From NCBI GenBank assembly GCA_015179125.1, contig WHVA01000165.1:62001-126000 (forward strand): DNA of 64,000 nucleotides, given 5' to 3'. Positions 1 through 9,106 of the stretch are shown here, one piece after another (the stretch's first letter is position 1; each line of letters opens with the position of its first letter). The notes beneath the pieces were generated by a model that made no database searches, was not told the origin of the DNA, and was given only the letters and a program-made list of their open reading frames with translations. The translations under genes were made by a program, and so were the position numbers. The stretch is from Gautieria morchelliformis (Eukaryota > Basidiomycota > Agaricomycetes > Gomphales > Gomphaceae).

Positions 1-305
1 CTTTCTCCTCCATCAAAAAGAACTCTGACAAGGCTGACATGCTGAGACAGGCCAGTCTCCTCATCTGGGATGAGGCTGCAATGCAGCATCGCCATGCCAT
101 AGAGGCCATTGACAGGACACTGAGGGATTTCCTTGACCAGCCTGACAGACCCTTTGGTGGCATCACGGTCGCCTTTGGAGGTGACTTTCAGCAGACTCTC
201 CCAATTGTCCCTAAAGGCTCCAAGGAGGATATCGTGGGAGCTACCCTTCAGAAGTCATATCTGTGGCCAAAGATCAATGTCCTCCATCTGACAGAGAACA
301 TGCGG

Positions 306-940
306 GTGAGTGTAGGGACATGCTACACATGTGGACACACTATGCATGGGGGACACAGATGCTATAATTTAGGGACACACTATGTTTGGGCACATGCTAC
401 AAACCAGGGACATGCTACACACAAAATACTTGAGGGACATGTTATGCATGTGGGACATGCCATGCACACTGTACTGCATGTGGGGACACACTACATATGG
501 AGACATGCTACATGTGGAGACACACTACGCACACTATGCTTGGGGACACACTACGTGTGGGGACATGCCACATGTGAGGACATGCTCCATGTGAGGATGC
601 AATACGTGTGAGGACAGATAAAGTGTGATGACACACTACAGGCAAGGACACACTACATGTGAGGTAGGGGATATGAGACATGGGAGAAATGTGGAGAGTC
701 ATTACCTGTTATGTATCAGGTTTGGATCTAAAGGGACTGCAGCTTCAACTTATATGTTGCACCCCCAACTATCATCCTAAGTATTTTTGAGATCTGAGAT
801 TGGAAGTTGGAAGAGGTTGAGTATTGTAACTGAAGTAGTAAGGGTTCAAGAATTGAGTTAAGTTGGATATCAGAAATCAAGTTGGAAGGCAGAGGTCAGA
901 GAGACAGAGGCCTTGCAAGTACTTGCTGTGGTAAGAACAG
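306..940 (+). other. intron-like insertion inside the Helitron helicase
   Basis: Aligned with the uninterrupted copy at 13450-13470, the sequence departs after GTGAG (to 310) and resumes at GAGAAATGACC (from 940), with a 3-bp overlap GAG. The 632-bp insert is not a multiple of three. The block 306-940 begins GTGAGT and ends AACAG, so canonical GT-AG splicing would remove 635 nt and restore the frame with loss of one valine codon. Inside lie an 18-bp minisatellite and an antisense LTR-1 remnant. That it is spliced is inference. Confidence 0.7.
311..665 (+). repeat. degenerate 18-bp minisatellite
   Basis: Imperfect copies of an 18-bp unit of the type GGGGACACACTACGTGTG. It is the same unit that fills the two non-autonomous Helitrons downstream, but more degenerate here. 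Confidence 0.85.
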
Positions 941-942
941 AG
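708..942 (-). mobile_element. diverged LTR-1 remnant inside the intron-like insertion
   Basis: Read on the minus strand this segment resembles the terminal part of the LTR at 29460-30093. It shares a block ending TTATGTATC, the stretch GGGTGCAAC...AAGTTGAAG and the motif around AAGAACAG that here supplies the 3' splice site. It is clearly diverged, so the insertion is a composite of old LTR and minisatellite. Confidence 0.65.
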
Positions 943-1839
943 AAATGACCCTGACAGAGCCAGGTTTGCAGAATGGCTGCAGAATGTGGGCCAGGGAAAG
1001 GATCTCCCACTAGATCATACGTTCTCACTCCCTCCTCACATGGTTTGTGGCCCTGGAATTGAAGATCTGATCCAGGAAATATACCCTGGCATTGGCAATC
1101 ATGTCCCTGCCCAGGACAATTACTTTTTGGAGCGTGCCATCCTCTGTGCCAGAAACACTGAGGTCAATGAGATCAATTCCATGGTGTTTAGGGAGTTTCC
1201 AGGTGATGCTCAGGTCTTGCACTGCGCAAATTCCATTGAAGAATCCGATGATGCAGATCGGTATCCTGTGGAGTATCTGAATTCCATAGAGATGGGCTGT
1301 CTTCCTCCTGCTCGCTTGCAAGTCAAGCCTGGAGTGCCTCTGATGCTGTTGCGCAATTTGGATCAGAAGCAAGGACTATGCAATGGACAAGGTTGCGGTT
1401 GGTGAGGATAAGCATTAGAGTGTTGGAGGTCAGGATCATCTCAGGTCCATGTGCAGGCAATATTGCTTTCATCCCCAGGATCATCATTAAGCCATCAGAG
1501 GGAGAGTTGCCATTTGTGCTGCAAAGGAGGCAGTTTCCAGTGCGTTTGGCATTTGCAATGACTATCAACAAGTCTCAAGGACAGTCTTTGGGTACGGTTG
1601 GGCTGGACCTGAGATATCCAGTGTTTGGACATGGTCAGTTGTATGTTGGTGTATCAAGAGGGACCAATTGGAACAGAGTGAAGGTCTTGCTTGAGGAGGG
1701 TTTGGACACAACCAACATTGTATATAAAGATGTATTACTTAGAGCTCCTTGATTTTATTATATCCACTTCTCTTGATATGGTTTATGTGTGTTACTTGAT
1801 TTTACTTGATGCAAATTGGTTACTTTTATTTTCCCCAAT

Positions 1840-1901
1840 GCACTTGACCTTACCGATGCGTTTGACCTACACCCCCGCGCGAAGCGCGGGTACCCACCTA
1901 G
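1840..1901 (+). other. Helitron 3' terminus
   Basis: The end comprises two iteron-like TTGACC repeats (1840-1870), a hairpin with a perfect 7-bp stem CCCGCGC/GCGCGGG and GAA loop (1874-1890), then CTAG at 1898-1901. A hairpin followed by CTRR is the standard Helitron 3' end. The next base is T, followed by the TC start of the next unit. Confidence 0.9.
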
Positions 1902-1902
1902 T

Positions 1903-2892
1903 TCCTATAGGTGAAAGCAGCATGGTGGGAGGTTGTGGGCGCGCTGACCAATGCTGACCAATGCTTGGTCATTAGTTTGTCAGCGGAGCGCGCGAGCGGC
2001 GCAGCCGCGAGCCCCACCAGCGGTTTGCGCCACTCTTCCGGCTCCAGCGCTGTGCAGCGTTCTGGAGCGTGCGAGCGGCGCAGCCGCGAGTGGTTTAGGC
2101 CGGTCTGCCGGCTCAGGCGCTCAAAGCAGCGCTGCGCTGGCAGATCGCTGCGCAGCCAGCCGCTTTGCGCACTCCACCACCACCCTCCTCTCCTCTCCTC
2201 TCTGCCCACTACTAGATAGAATAAAAATTGCGTGAGACTGAATTAATAGATAGCCTATATAGTGTAGTACACAAAAGATCTCTTCCCAGGGAGGTCTCTG
2301 CAGTGAACTATTGGGGTTGACCCCTTCATTGGGGCAGCTTTTTCTCTGCTAAGGAGCCAGGTAGTCATCCCAGGCTGCCTTAGAGGGAGCCACAATTGCA
2401 TTGCAGTTCTTTCAGTGTTGACTTGCACTACTGGTGGCTGAAGAAGACATCTCCCCAGGACCAGGACCAGGACCTTTTACTGGAATTATTCCAGTTGGAT
2501 AGCCAAAGAAGACTTGGATATTTTCATCAAAAAAATTTCCCATCCCTTCCTTGGTACATATATTTCTCTGTGGTCTGGTGTGAGCCATCTGACATTTTTT
2601 TATTTTATTTGTTTAAATAGAAATTAATAAATTCCCGTGACTTTGCCTAACAAACAGACTCCCTGTCCCTTCCTTGGTATGTATGTATTTCTCTGTGGTC
2701 TGGTGTGAGCTGTCTGACATTGATTTAATTAGAAATTAATAAATTCCCCTGACTTTGCCCAAGAAAAATTAACAACAACAGCATCTGCTTGCAAATGTAA
2801 GTTGAAGTGGGGTAGCTTGATTGTTCCTCTAAGCTTATGCCTGCATTTCTCAGGGATCCTTCTACTCCAGAGAGAAATCGTCAGCAGGAGCG
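1903..2892 (+). mobile_element. Helitron 5' fragment
   Basis: Starts TCCTATAGGTGAAAG immediately after the previous unit's CTAGT. It holds a GC-rich leader with GCGGCGCAGCCGC-type inverted repeats, then AT-rich sequence, and ends inside what corresponds to the first coding exon of the autonomous copy (2839-2892 matches 9107-9160). A donor-like GTAAGT near 2796 and an acceptor TTTCTCAG near 2855 match the intron before that exon. It is cut exactly where the next unit's TCTAAGAG begins. Confidence 0.75.
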
Positions 2893-3041
2893 TCTAAGAG
2901 TGAAACGCGGGGGGTGGGTGGTTGTGGGCACCGGTTACAAATAATGTTACGTAAAAATTAGGTCAGCGGAGCGAGCGGCGCAGCCGCGAGCCCTAGGCCC
3001 AGGCCCAGCCCAGACCATTGACGCTGCGCAGCAGCGTCCCA

Positions 3042-3105
3042 GGTCACGTGACCGGTTCGCGACCATACGCGAGTGGTCCGTGCACGACCCTTCGCTTGGT
3101 ATAAA
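3042..3105 (+). promoter_or_regulatory. core promoter of unit A: CACGTG palindrome and TATA box
   Basis: GGTCACGTGACC, a perfect 12-bp palindrome with an E-box core, lies at 3042-3053. TATAAA follows at 3100-3105. The pair is conserved in units B and D, suggesting a transcribed leader downstream. Binding by a bHLH factor is inference. Confidence 0.6.
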
Positions 3106-3264
3106 GAGAGCGATGCTGCAGAACCGCACTCCCCACTGGTGTCCTCCTGCGCTCTGGCTGTGCTGGTGGGCTTACTATTGCTTTGGCTGGGCTCTGGGTG
3201 TCTTTGTGTGTGTCTCTGGGTGTCTCTGGGCTTCTCTGGCTGTGAATTGACACCAGCTTCTGCT

Positions 3265-3745
3265 TCAATGTCCTGTATATTTTTTTGATATTTTTTCGCA
3301 AATACATATCAATAAACCTAACTTATTAATAGCCAACTTAATTATCATGTACATTTTTTTGATATTTTTTCGCAAATAGACATCAATAAATCTAACTTGC
3401 TAACCTTAATCACGGCCAACTTAAATATCCTGTACATTTTTTTGATATTTTTTCGCAAGTAGATATCAATAACTTATTCTGACTTGGTTAAAGTTAATAA
3501 CAACTTCTGTTTTAATGTAGTGTGTTTTCTTTTTATCTTTCTTTGAAAAATAAATATAGATATCAATGAATTATCCTGACTTTGCTAAACTTTGTACCAG
3601 CTTCAGCTTAAATGTAGTGTACATTTTTTTGACATTTTTTCAAAAGGTAGATATCAATAAATTATCCTGACTTTGCTAAAATTAATGACAACAGCTGCTT
3701 AAATGTGGTTTCTTTTGCTATTGTATATATGTCACAAAATAGATA
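3265..3745 (+). repeat. AT-rich tandem repeats of unit A
   Basis: About five imperfect copies, spaced roughly 75-85 bp, of a block with TTTTTTTGATATTTTTTCGC followed by an ATCAATAA motif. The same blocks recur in units B and D. Confidence 0.7.
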
Positions 3746-3765
3746 CTGATACATGTCCCTGATAT

Positions 3766-4783
3766 GTGTGAGGACATGTTACGTTTGGGGACATGCTACC
3801 TGTGAGGACATGTTACGTGTGGGGACATGCTACCTGTGAGGACACGTTACATGTGGGGACACGCTACCTGTGGGGACACGCTACCGGTGGGGACACATTA
3901 CGTGTGGGGACATGCTACCTGTGAGGACATGCTACCTGTGGGGACACGCTACCGGTGGGGACACATTACGTGTGGGGACATGCTACCTGTGAGGACACGT
4001 TGCGTGTGGGGACACGCTGCCTGTGAGGACATGTTATGTGTGGGACATGTTATGTGTGGGGACACGTTACATGTGAGGACACACTACCAGTGGGGACATG
4101 TTACGTGTGGGGACACGCTACCGGTGGGGACACGTTACATGTGGGGGCACGCTACCGGTGGGGACACGTTACATGTGGGGGCACGCTACCGGTGGGGACA
4201 CGCTACCTGTGGGGACACGTTATGTGTGGGGACATGCTACCTGTGGGGACACGTTACGTGTGGGGACACGCTACCTGTGAGGACACGTTGCGTGTGGGGA
4301 CACGCTGCCTGTGAGGACATGTTACGTGTGGGACATGTTATGTGTGGGGACACGTTACATGTGAGGACACACTACCAGTGGGGACATGTTACATGTGGGG
4401 ACACGCTACCGGTGGGGACACGTTACATGTGGGGGCACGCTACCGGTGGGGACATGCTACCGGTGGGGACACGCTACCTGTGGGGACACGCTACCTGTGG
4501 GGACACATTATGTGTGGGGACACGTTATGTGTGGGGACATGCTACCTGTGGGGACATGTTACGTGTGGGGACACGCTACCTGTGAGGACACGTTACATGT
4601 GGGGACACGCTACCTGTGAGGACACGCTACCTGTGAGGACACGCTACCTGTGGGGACACGTTACGTGTAGGGACATGCTACCTATGGGGACACGTTACGT
4701 GTGGGGACACGCTACCTGTGAGGACACACTACCTGTGAGGACACGTTACGTGTGAGGACACGTTACGTGTGAGGACATGCTAT
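3766..4783 (+). repeat. 18-bp minisatellite of unit A
   Basis: About 55 tandem units of 18 bp such as GGGGACACGCTACCTGTG. Variants alternate (GGGG/GAGG, CACG/CATG, TTACG/CTACC). Because 18 is six codons, long open frames appear in several frames (for example 3827-4585), but they read only the repeat and are not called as genes. Confidence 0.9.
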
Positions 4784-4913
4784 CCAACTGCACTTTGGGT
4801 CTTCCCCCATTTCTGATTTTGGCATTGTTTCTGGTTCTGTGAGTGTCACCGGAGGATCAGCTGGCATATCGATATAACCACATTGTCAAAATTCAGGATC
4901 CCCAAGATCACTA

Positions 4914-5114
4914 TTGGATCTATTTCACAATGCACAAGCTTTGAAACCTGTGGATTATGACAATAGGCGCAATCTTATAATCTCTGATGATTCTGTCAAG
5001 ACTATTACCACTTTCATGTATCGAGTCGCTGGGAGGCCCATCCCAGAGGTCGAGAGAGAGCTCTGCATGTTCGGCTGTTCCATGGGTGCATACATGATTC
5101 ATGATACTATGTGA
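4914..5114 (+). CDS. short ORF shared by the non-autonomous Helitrons
   Basis: A 66-codon open frame containing DLFHNAQALKPVDYDN and GRPIPEVERELCMFGCSMG, with no family I recognise. The same ORF occurs in unit B at 7619-7819 with very few substitutions. It is preceded by a possible 3' splice site (AAAATTCAG, then GATCC near 4899), so it may be one exon of a captured gene. The listed start is not ATG, which supports an exon reading over a stand-alone gene. It lies just upstream of the 3' iterons. Function unknown. Confidence 0.4.
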   Translation: MDLFHNAQALKPVDYDNRRNLIISDDSVKTITTFMYRVAGRPIPEVERELCMFGCSMGAYMIHDTM

Positions 5115-5152
5115 ACAGGGATATATTTTGCATGATCCTATTTACCCCAATG

Positions 5153-5249
5153 CACTTGACCTTACTGATTCACTTGACCTTACTGATGCATTTGACCTTA
5201 CCAAGGCACTTGACCTACACCCCCGCGCGAAGCGCGGGTACCCACCTAG
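5153..5249 (+). other. Helitron 3' terminus of unit A
   Basis: Four iteron-like repeats spaced 18 bp (TTGACCTTACTGATT, TTGACCTTACTGATG, TTGACCTTACCAAGG and a terminal TTGACCTAC), then hairpin 5222-5238 and CTAG 5246-5249. The following bases TC start unit B. Confidence 0.9.
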
Positions 5250-5398
5250 TCTAAGAGTGAAACGCGGGGGGTGGGTGGTTGTGGGCACCGCTTACAAATA
5301 ATGTTACGTAAAAATTAGGTCAGCGGAGCGAGCGGCGCAGCCGCGAGCCTAGGCCCCTGGCCCAGGCCACACCATTGACGCTGCGCAGCAGCGTCCCA

Positions 5399-5473
5399 GG
5401 TCACGTGACCGGTTCGCGTTCGTCGCGACCATACGCGAGGGTGGTCCGTGCACGACCCTTCGCTTGGTATAAA
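5399..5473 (+). promoter_or_regulatory. core promoter of unit B: CACGTG palindrome and TATA box
   Basis: GGTCACGTGACC at 5399-5410 and TATAAA at 5468-5473, with the same arrangement as unit A. Confidence 0.6.
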
Positions 5474-5689
5474 GAGAGCGATGCTGCAGCACCGCACTCC
5501 CCACTGGTGTCTTCCTATGTTCTGGCTGTACTGGTGGGCTTACTATTGCTTTGGCTGGGCTCTGGGTGTCTTTGTGTGTGTCTTGGTGTGTGTCTCTGGG
5601 TGTCTCTGGGTGTCTCTGGGTGTCTCTGGGCTTCTCTGGGCTTCTCTGCCTTTGGCTGTGAATTGACACCAGCTTCTGCTTCAATGGCC

Positions 5690-6170
5690 TGTATATTTTT
5701 TCAATATTTTTTCGCAAATAGCTATCAATAAACCTAACTTGCTAACCTTAACAATAGCCAACTTACATATCCTGTACATTTTTCGATATTTTTTCGCAAA
5801 TAGACATCAATAAATCTAACTTGCTAACTGCAATAACAGCCACCTTAACTATCCTGTCAATTTTTTTGACATTTTTTCGCAAATGGATATCAATACTGAC
5901 TTTGCTCAAGTTGATATCAACTTCTGTTTTAATGTAGTGTGTTTTTGTTTATCTTTTTTTGAAAAATAAATATAGATATCAATGAATTATCCTGACTTTG
6001 CTAAAATTAATACCAGCTTCAGGGTAAATGTACTGTACATTTTTTGACATTTTTCCAAAGGTAGATATCACTAAATTATCCAGGCTTTGCTAAAATTAAT
6101 GACAACAGCTGCTTGAATGTGGTTTCTTTTGCTATTTTATGTATGTCTATATATGTCACAAAATAGATAC
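5690..6170 (+). repeat. AT-rich tandem repeats of unit B
   Basis: Repeated TTTTTCGCAAATAG and ATCAATAA blocks corresponding to 3265-3745. Confidence 0.65.
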
Positions 6171-6186
6171 TGATACATGTCCCTGA

Positions 6187-7488
6187 TATGTGTGAGGACA
6201 TGTTACGTGTGAGGACACGTTACGTGTGAGGACACGTTACGTATGAGGACACGCTACCTGTGAGGACTGGGGACACATTACATGTGAGGACACGTTATGT
6301 GTGATGACAGGCTACCTGTGGGGACACGTTACGTATGAGGACACATTACGTATGAGGACACGCTACCTGTGAGGACACGCTACCTGTGGGGATACCTGTG
6401 AGGACACATTACGTGTGAGGACACCCTACCTGTGAGGACACGCTACCTGTGGGGACACGTTACGTGTGGCGACACGCTACCAGTGGGGACACGCTACCTG
6501 TGAGGACATGCTACCTACCAGTGAGGACACATTACATGTGGGGACATGCTACCTGTGGGGACACATTACGTGTGGGGACATGCTACCTATGAGGACACGT
6601 TACGTGTGATGACACGCTACCTGTGGGGACACGTTACGTGCGAGGACACGTTACGTATGAGGAAACACTACCTGTGGGGACACATTACATGTGAGGACAC
6701 GTTACGTGTGATGACAGGCTACCTGTGGGGACACGTTACGAGTGAGGACACGTTATGAGTGAGGACACGTTACGTATGAGGACACGCTACCTGTGAGGAC
6801 ACGTTACCTGTGGGGACACCCTACCTGTGAGGACATATTACGTGTGAGGACACCCTACCTGTGAGGACACCCTACCTGTGGGGACACGCTACCTGTGAGG
6901 ACATGCTACCTACCAGTGAGGACACATTACATGTGGGGACATGCTACCTGTGGGGACACATTACGTGTGGGGACATGCTACCTATGAGGACACGTTACGT
7001 ATGGGGACACGTTACGTATGAGGACACGCTACCTGTGAGGACAGGTTACATGTGGGGACACGCTACCTGTGAGGGCACGTTGCGTGTGGGAACACGTTAT
7101 GTGTGAGGACACACTACCTGTGAGGACATGTTATGTGTGAGGACATGCTACCTGTGAGGACACGCTACCAGTGGGGACACACTACCGGTGGGGACACATT
7201 ACGTGTGAGGACAAGCTACCTGTGGGACATGCTACCTGTGAGGACAAGCTACCTGTGGGGACACGCTACCTGTGGGGACATGCTACCTGTGGGGACATGC
7301 TACCTGTGGGGACACGTTACACGTTGGGACATCGTTACGTGTGAGGACACGCTACCTGTGAGGACACGCTACCTGTGCAGACATGCTACCTGTGAGGACA
7401 CGTTACGTTTGGGGACACGCTACCTGTGAGGACACGTTACAGGACACACTACCTGTGAGGACACGTTACATGTGAGGACATGCTATCC
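6187..7488 (+). repeat. 18-bp minisatellite of unit B
   Basis: About 70 imperfect 18-bp units of the GAGGACACGTTACGTGTG type, less regular than in unit A, with some partial units (for example near 6265 and 7435). Confidence 0.9.
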
Positions 7489-7618
7489 AACTGCACTTTG
7501 GGTCTTCCCCCATTTCTGATTTTGGTATTGTTTCTGGGTCTGTGAGAGTGTCACCGGAGGATCAGCTGACATATTGATATAACCACATTGTCAAAATTCA
7601 GGATCCCCAAGATCACTA

Positions 7619-7819
7619 TTGGATCTATTTCACAATGCACAAGCTTTGAAACCTGTGGATTATGACAATAGGCACAATCTTATAATCTCTGATGATTCAG
7701 TCAAGACTATTACCACTTTCATGTCTAGAGTCGCTGGGAGGCCCATCCCAGAGGTCGAGAGAGAGCTCTGCATGTTTGGCTGTTCCATGGGTGCATACAT
7801 GATTCATGATACTATATGA
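7619..7819 (+). CDS. short ORF shared by the non-autonomous Helitrons (second copy)
   Basis: The same 66-codon frame as at 4914-5114 (DLFHNAQALKPVDYDN, GRPIPEVERELC), with Arg to His and Tyr to Ser changes and the final Met replaced by Ile. No recognised family. Conservation between two young copies does not by itself prove function. Confidence 0.4.
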   Translation: MDLFHNAQALKPVDYDNRHNLIISDDSVKTITTFMSRVAGRPIPEVERELCMFGCSMGAYMIHDTI

Positions 7820-7858
7820 TCAGGGATATATTTTGCATGCTCCTATTTACCCCAATGC

Positions 7859-7954
7859 ATTTGACCTTACTGATTCACTTGACCTTACTGATGCATTTGA
7901 CCTTACCAAGGCGCTTGACCTACACCCCCGCGCGAAGCGCGGGTACCCACCTAG
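7859..7954 (+). other. Helitron 3' terminus of unit B
   Basis: Iteron-like 18-bp repeats at about 7859-7923, hairpin 7927-7943 and CTAG 7951-7954. TCTAAGAG of the autonomous copy follows at 7955. Confidence 0.9.
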
Positions 7955-8220
7955 TCTAAGAGTGAAACGCGGGGGGTGGGTGGTTGTGGGCACCGCTTAC
8001 AAATAATGTTACGTAAAAATTAGGTCAGCGGAGCGAGCGGCGCAGCCGCGAGCCCTAGGCCCAGGCCCAGCCCAGACCGACCGGTCTCTGGGGCTTGCCG
8101 GTACACCGCTGGGTGACCTGGCAGACACTGCGCAGCCGGTCCCTCTGCCCTCCTTCTACCACCATCCCATCCCATCCCATCCCTCCCACCACCTGCATCC
8201 CTTCCATTAACATCCTATCT

Positions 8221-8940
8221 AGGTTCTTTCTGGTGGGTTTGATGCTACTGAAACTGCCTTTTTATGTTGGTTATTTATAATTTCGCTTTTTTGGCCTTTT
8301 TTAGGCACTTTTCAAGTGATATTTGTCCTGTCACTGGTGCACTGAGTACCTGGGTGTTTCTGGTGAGTGTTATGCTGTTGTATCTGCCTTTTCCTGATGC
8401 TTATTGTGTTCTTATTTGCTATAATTTCGCTTTTTTGGCCTTTTTTAGGCACTTTTCAAGTGACATTTGTCCTGTCACTGCTGCACTGAGTACCTGGGTG
8501 TTTCTGGTGAGTGTTATGCTGTTGTATCTGCCCTTTCTTGATGCTTATTGTGTTCCTATTTGCTATAATTTCGCTTTTTTGGCCTTTTTTAGGCACTTTT
8601 GAAGTGACATTCTTCCTGTCACTGCTGCACTGAGTACCTGGGTGTTTCTGGTGAGTGTTATGCTATTGTATCTGCCTTTTCTTGATGCTTATTATCTTCT
8701 TATTTGCTATAATTTCGCTTTTTTGGCATTTTTTAGGCACTTTTCAAGTGACATTCTTCCTGTCACTGCTGCACTTGCTACCTGGGTGTTTCTGGTGAGT
8801 GTTATGCTATTGTACCTGCCTTTTCTTGATGCTTATTGTGTTCTTATTTGCTATAACTTTGCTTGGTTGGCATTTTGTAGGCACTTTTCAAGTGCATTTG
8901 TCCAGTCACTACTGCATACCCTACCTGGGTATTATCCCCT
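8221..8940 (+). repeat. tandem 144-bp exon/intron cassette
   Basis: The block TATAATTTCGC recurs at about 8277, 8421, 8565 and 8709, with a decayed copy at 8853, an exact 144-bp spacing. Each unit holds a GTGAGT donor, about 86 bp to a T-rich TTTTTTAG acceptor, then about 58 bp of potential exon (GCACTTTTCAAG...GTGTTTCTG). The 58-nt exon is not a multiple of three, so it is probably leader rather than coding. Confidence 0.8.
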
Positions 8941-9106
8941 TTCTGGTACGTTTTTGTAACTGTATCTGCTATTTGCAGTATTTATATTAGGATCAGTGGC
9001 TTTGCAATCCGTCTGAGATACCCGCACAGCCTGTTTTCCCTGAGTTTGCCTTAATCTGCTTGCAAGGTAAGTCTGATATTGATATCTTTATCCTCTCTCT
9101 ACTCTT

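Larger units (their letters stand above)
1..1752 (+). pseudogene. Helitron Rep/helicase C-terminal part, disrupted copy
   Basis: This is the C-terminal half of the Pif1-type helicase domain of a Helitron transposase, cut by the left edge of the window. It is nearly identical in DNA to 13150-14271 of the intact copy. The Walker B segment (LLIWDEAAM), the FGGDFQQ motif and the C-terminal YVGVSRG motif are readable. Two differences break it. A 632-bp insertion sits at 311-942. One G is missing near 1386, where the intact copy has three G's before ACAAGG, so the reading frame shifts between about 1380 and 1405. If the insertion is spliced out the remaining defect is the 1-bp deletion. The high identity to the intact copy suggests recent duplication. 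The identification is secure; whether the frameshift is biological or an assembly error cannot be seen from here. Confidence 0.9.
2893..5249 (+). mobile_element. non-autonomous Helitron, unit A
   Basis: A 2357-bp unit that begins TCTAAGAG and ends with hairpin (5222-5238) and CTAG (5246-5249). It has a GC-rich leader with a CACGTG palindrome and TATA box, an AT-rich tandem region, about 1 kb of 18-bp minisatellite, a short conserved ORF and iterons. No Rep or helicase coding is present, so movement would need proteins from an autonomous copy such as 7955-14454. It is closely similar to unit B. Confidence 0.85.
5250..7954 (+). mobile_element. non-autonomous Helitron, unit B
   Basis: A 2705-bp unit with the same order as unit A: TCTAAGAG start, CACGTG palindrome, TATA box, AT-rich tandem blocks, 18-bp minisatellite, 66-codon ORF, iterons, hairpin (7927-7943) and CTAG (7951-7954). 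It differs mainly in minisatellite length and an expanded GTGTCTCTGG stretch near 5570-5640. It abuts unit A and the autonomous copy without spacer. Confidence 0.85.

Noticed and set aside
3827-4755. Long open frames (up to 252 codons) of GDTLPVGTRY type repeats
   Set aside because: They only translate the 18-bp minisatellite, which leaves several frames open because 18 is divisible by three. No start context, intron or domain supports coding.
6187-7488. CRISPR-like appearance of regular short repeats
   Set aside because: The 18-bp units are directly tandem without unique spacers, and the setting is eukaryotic. It is a minisatellite.
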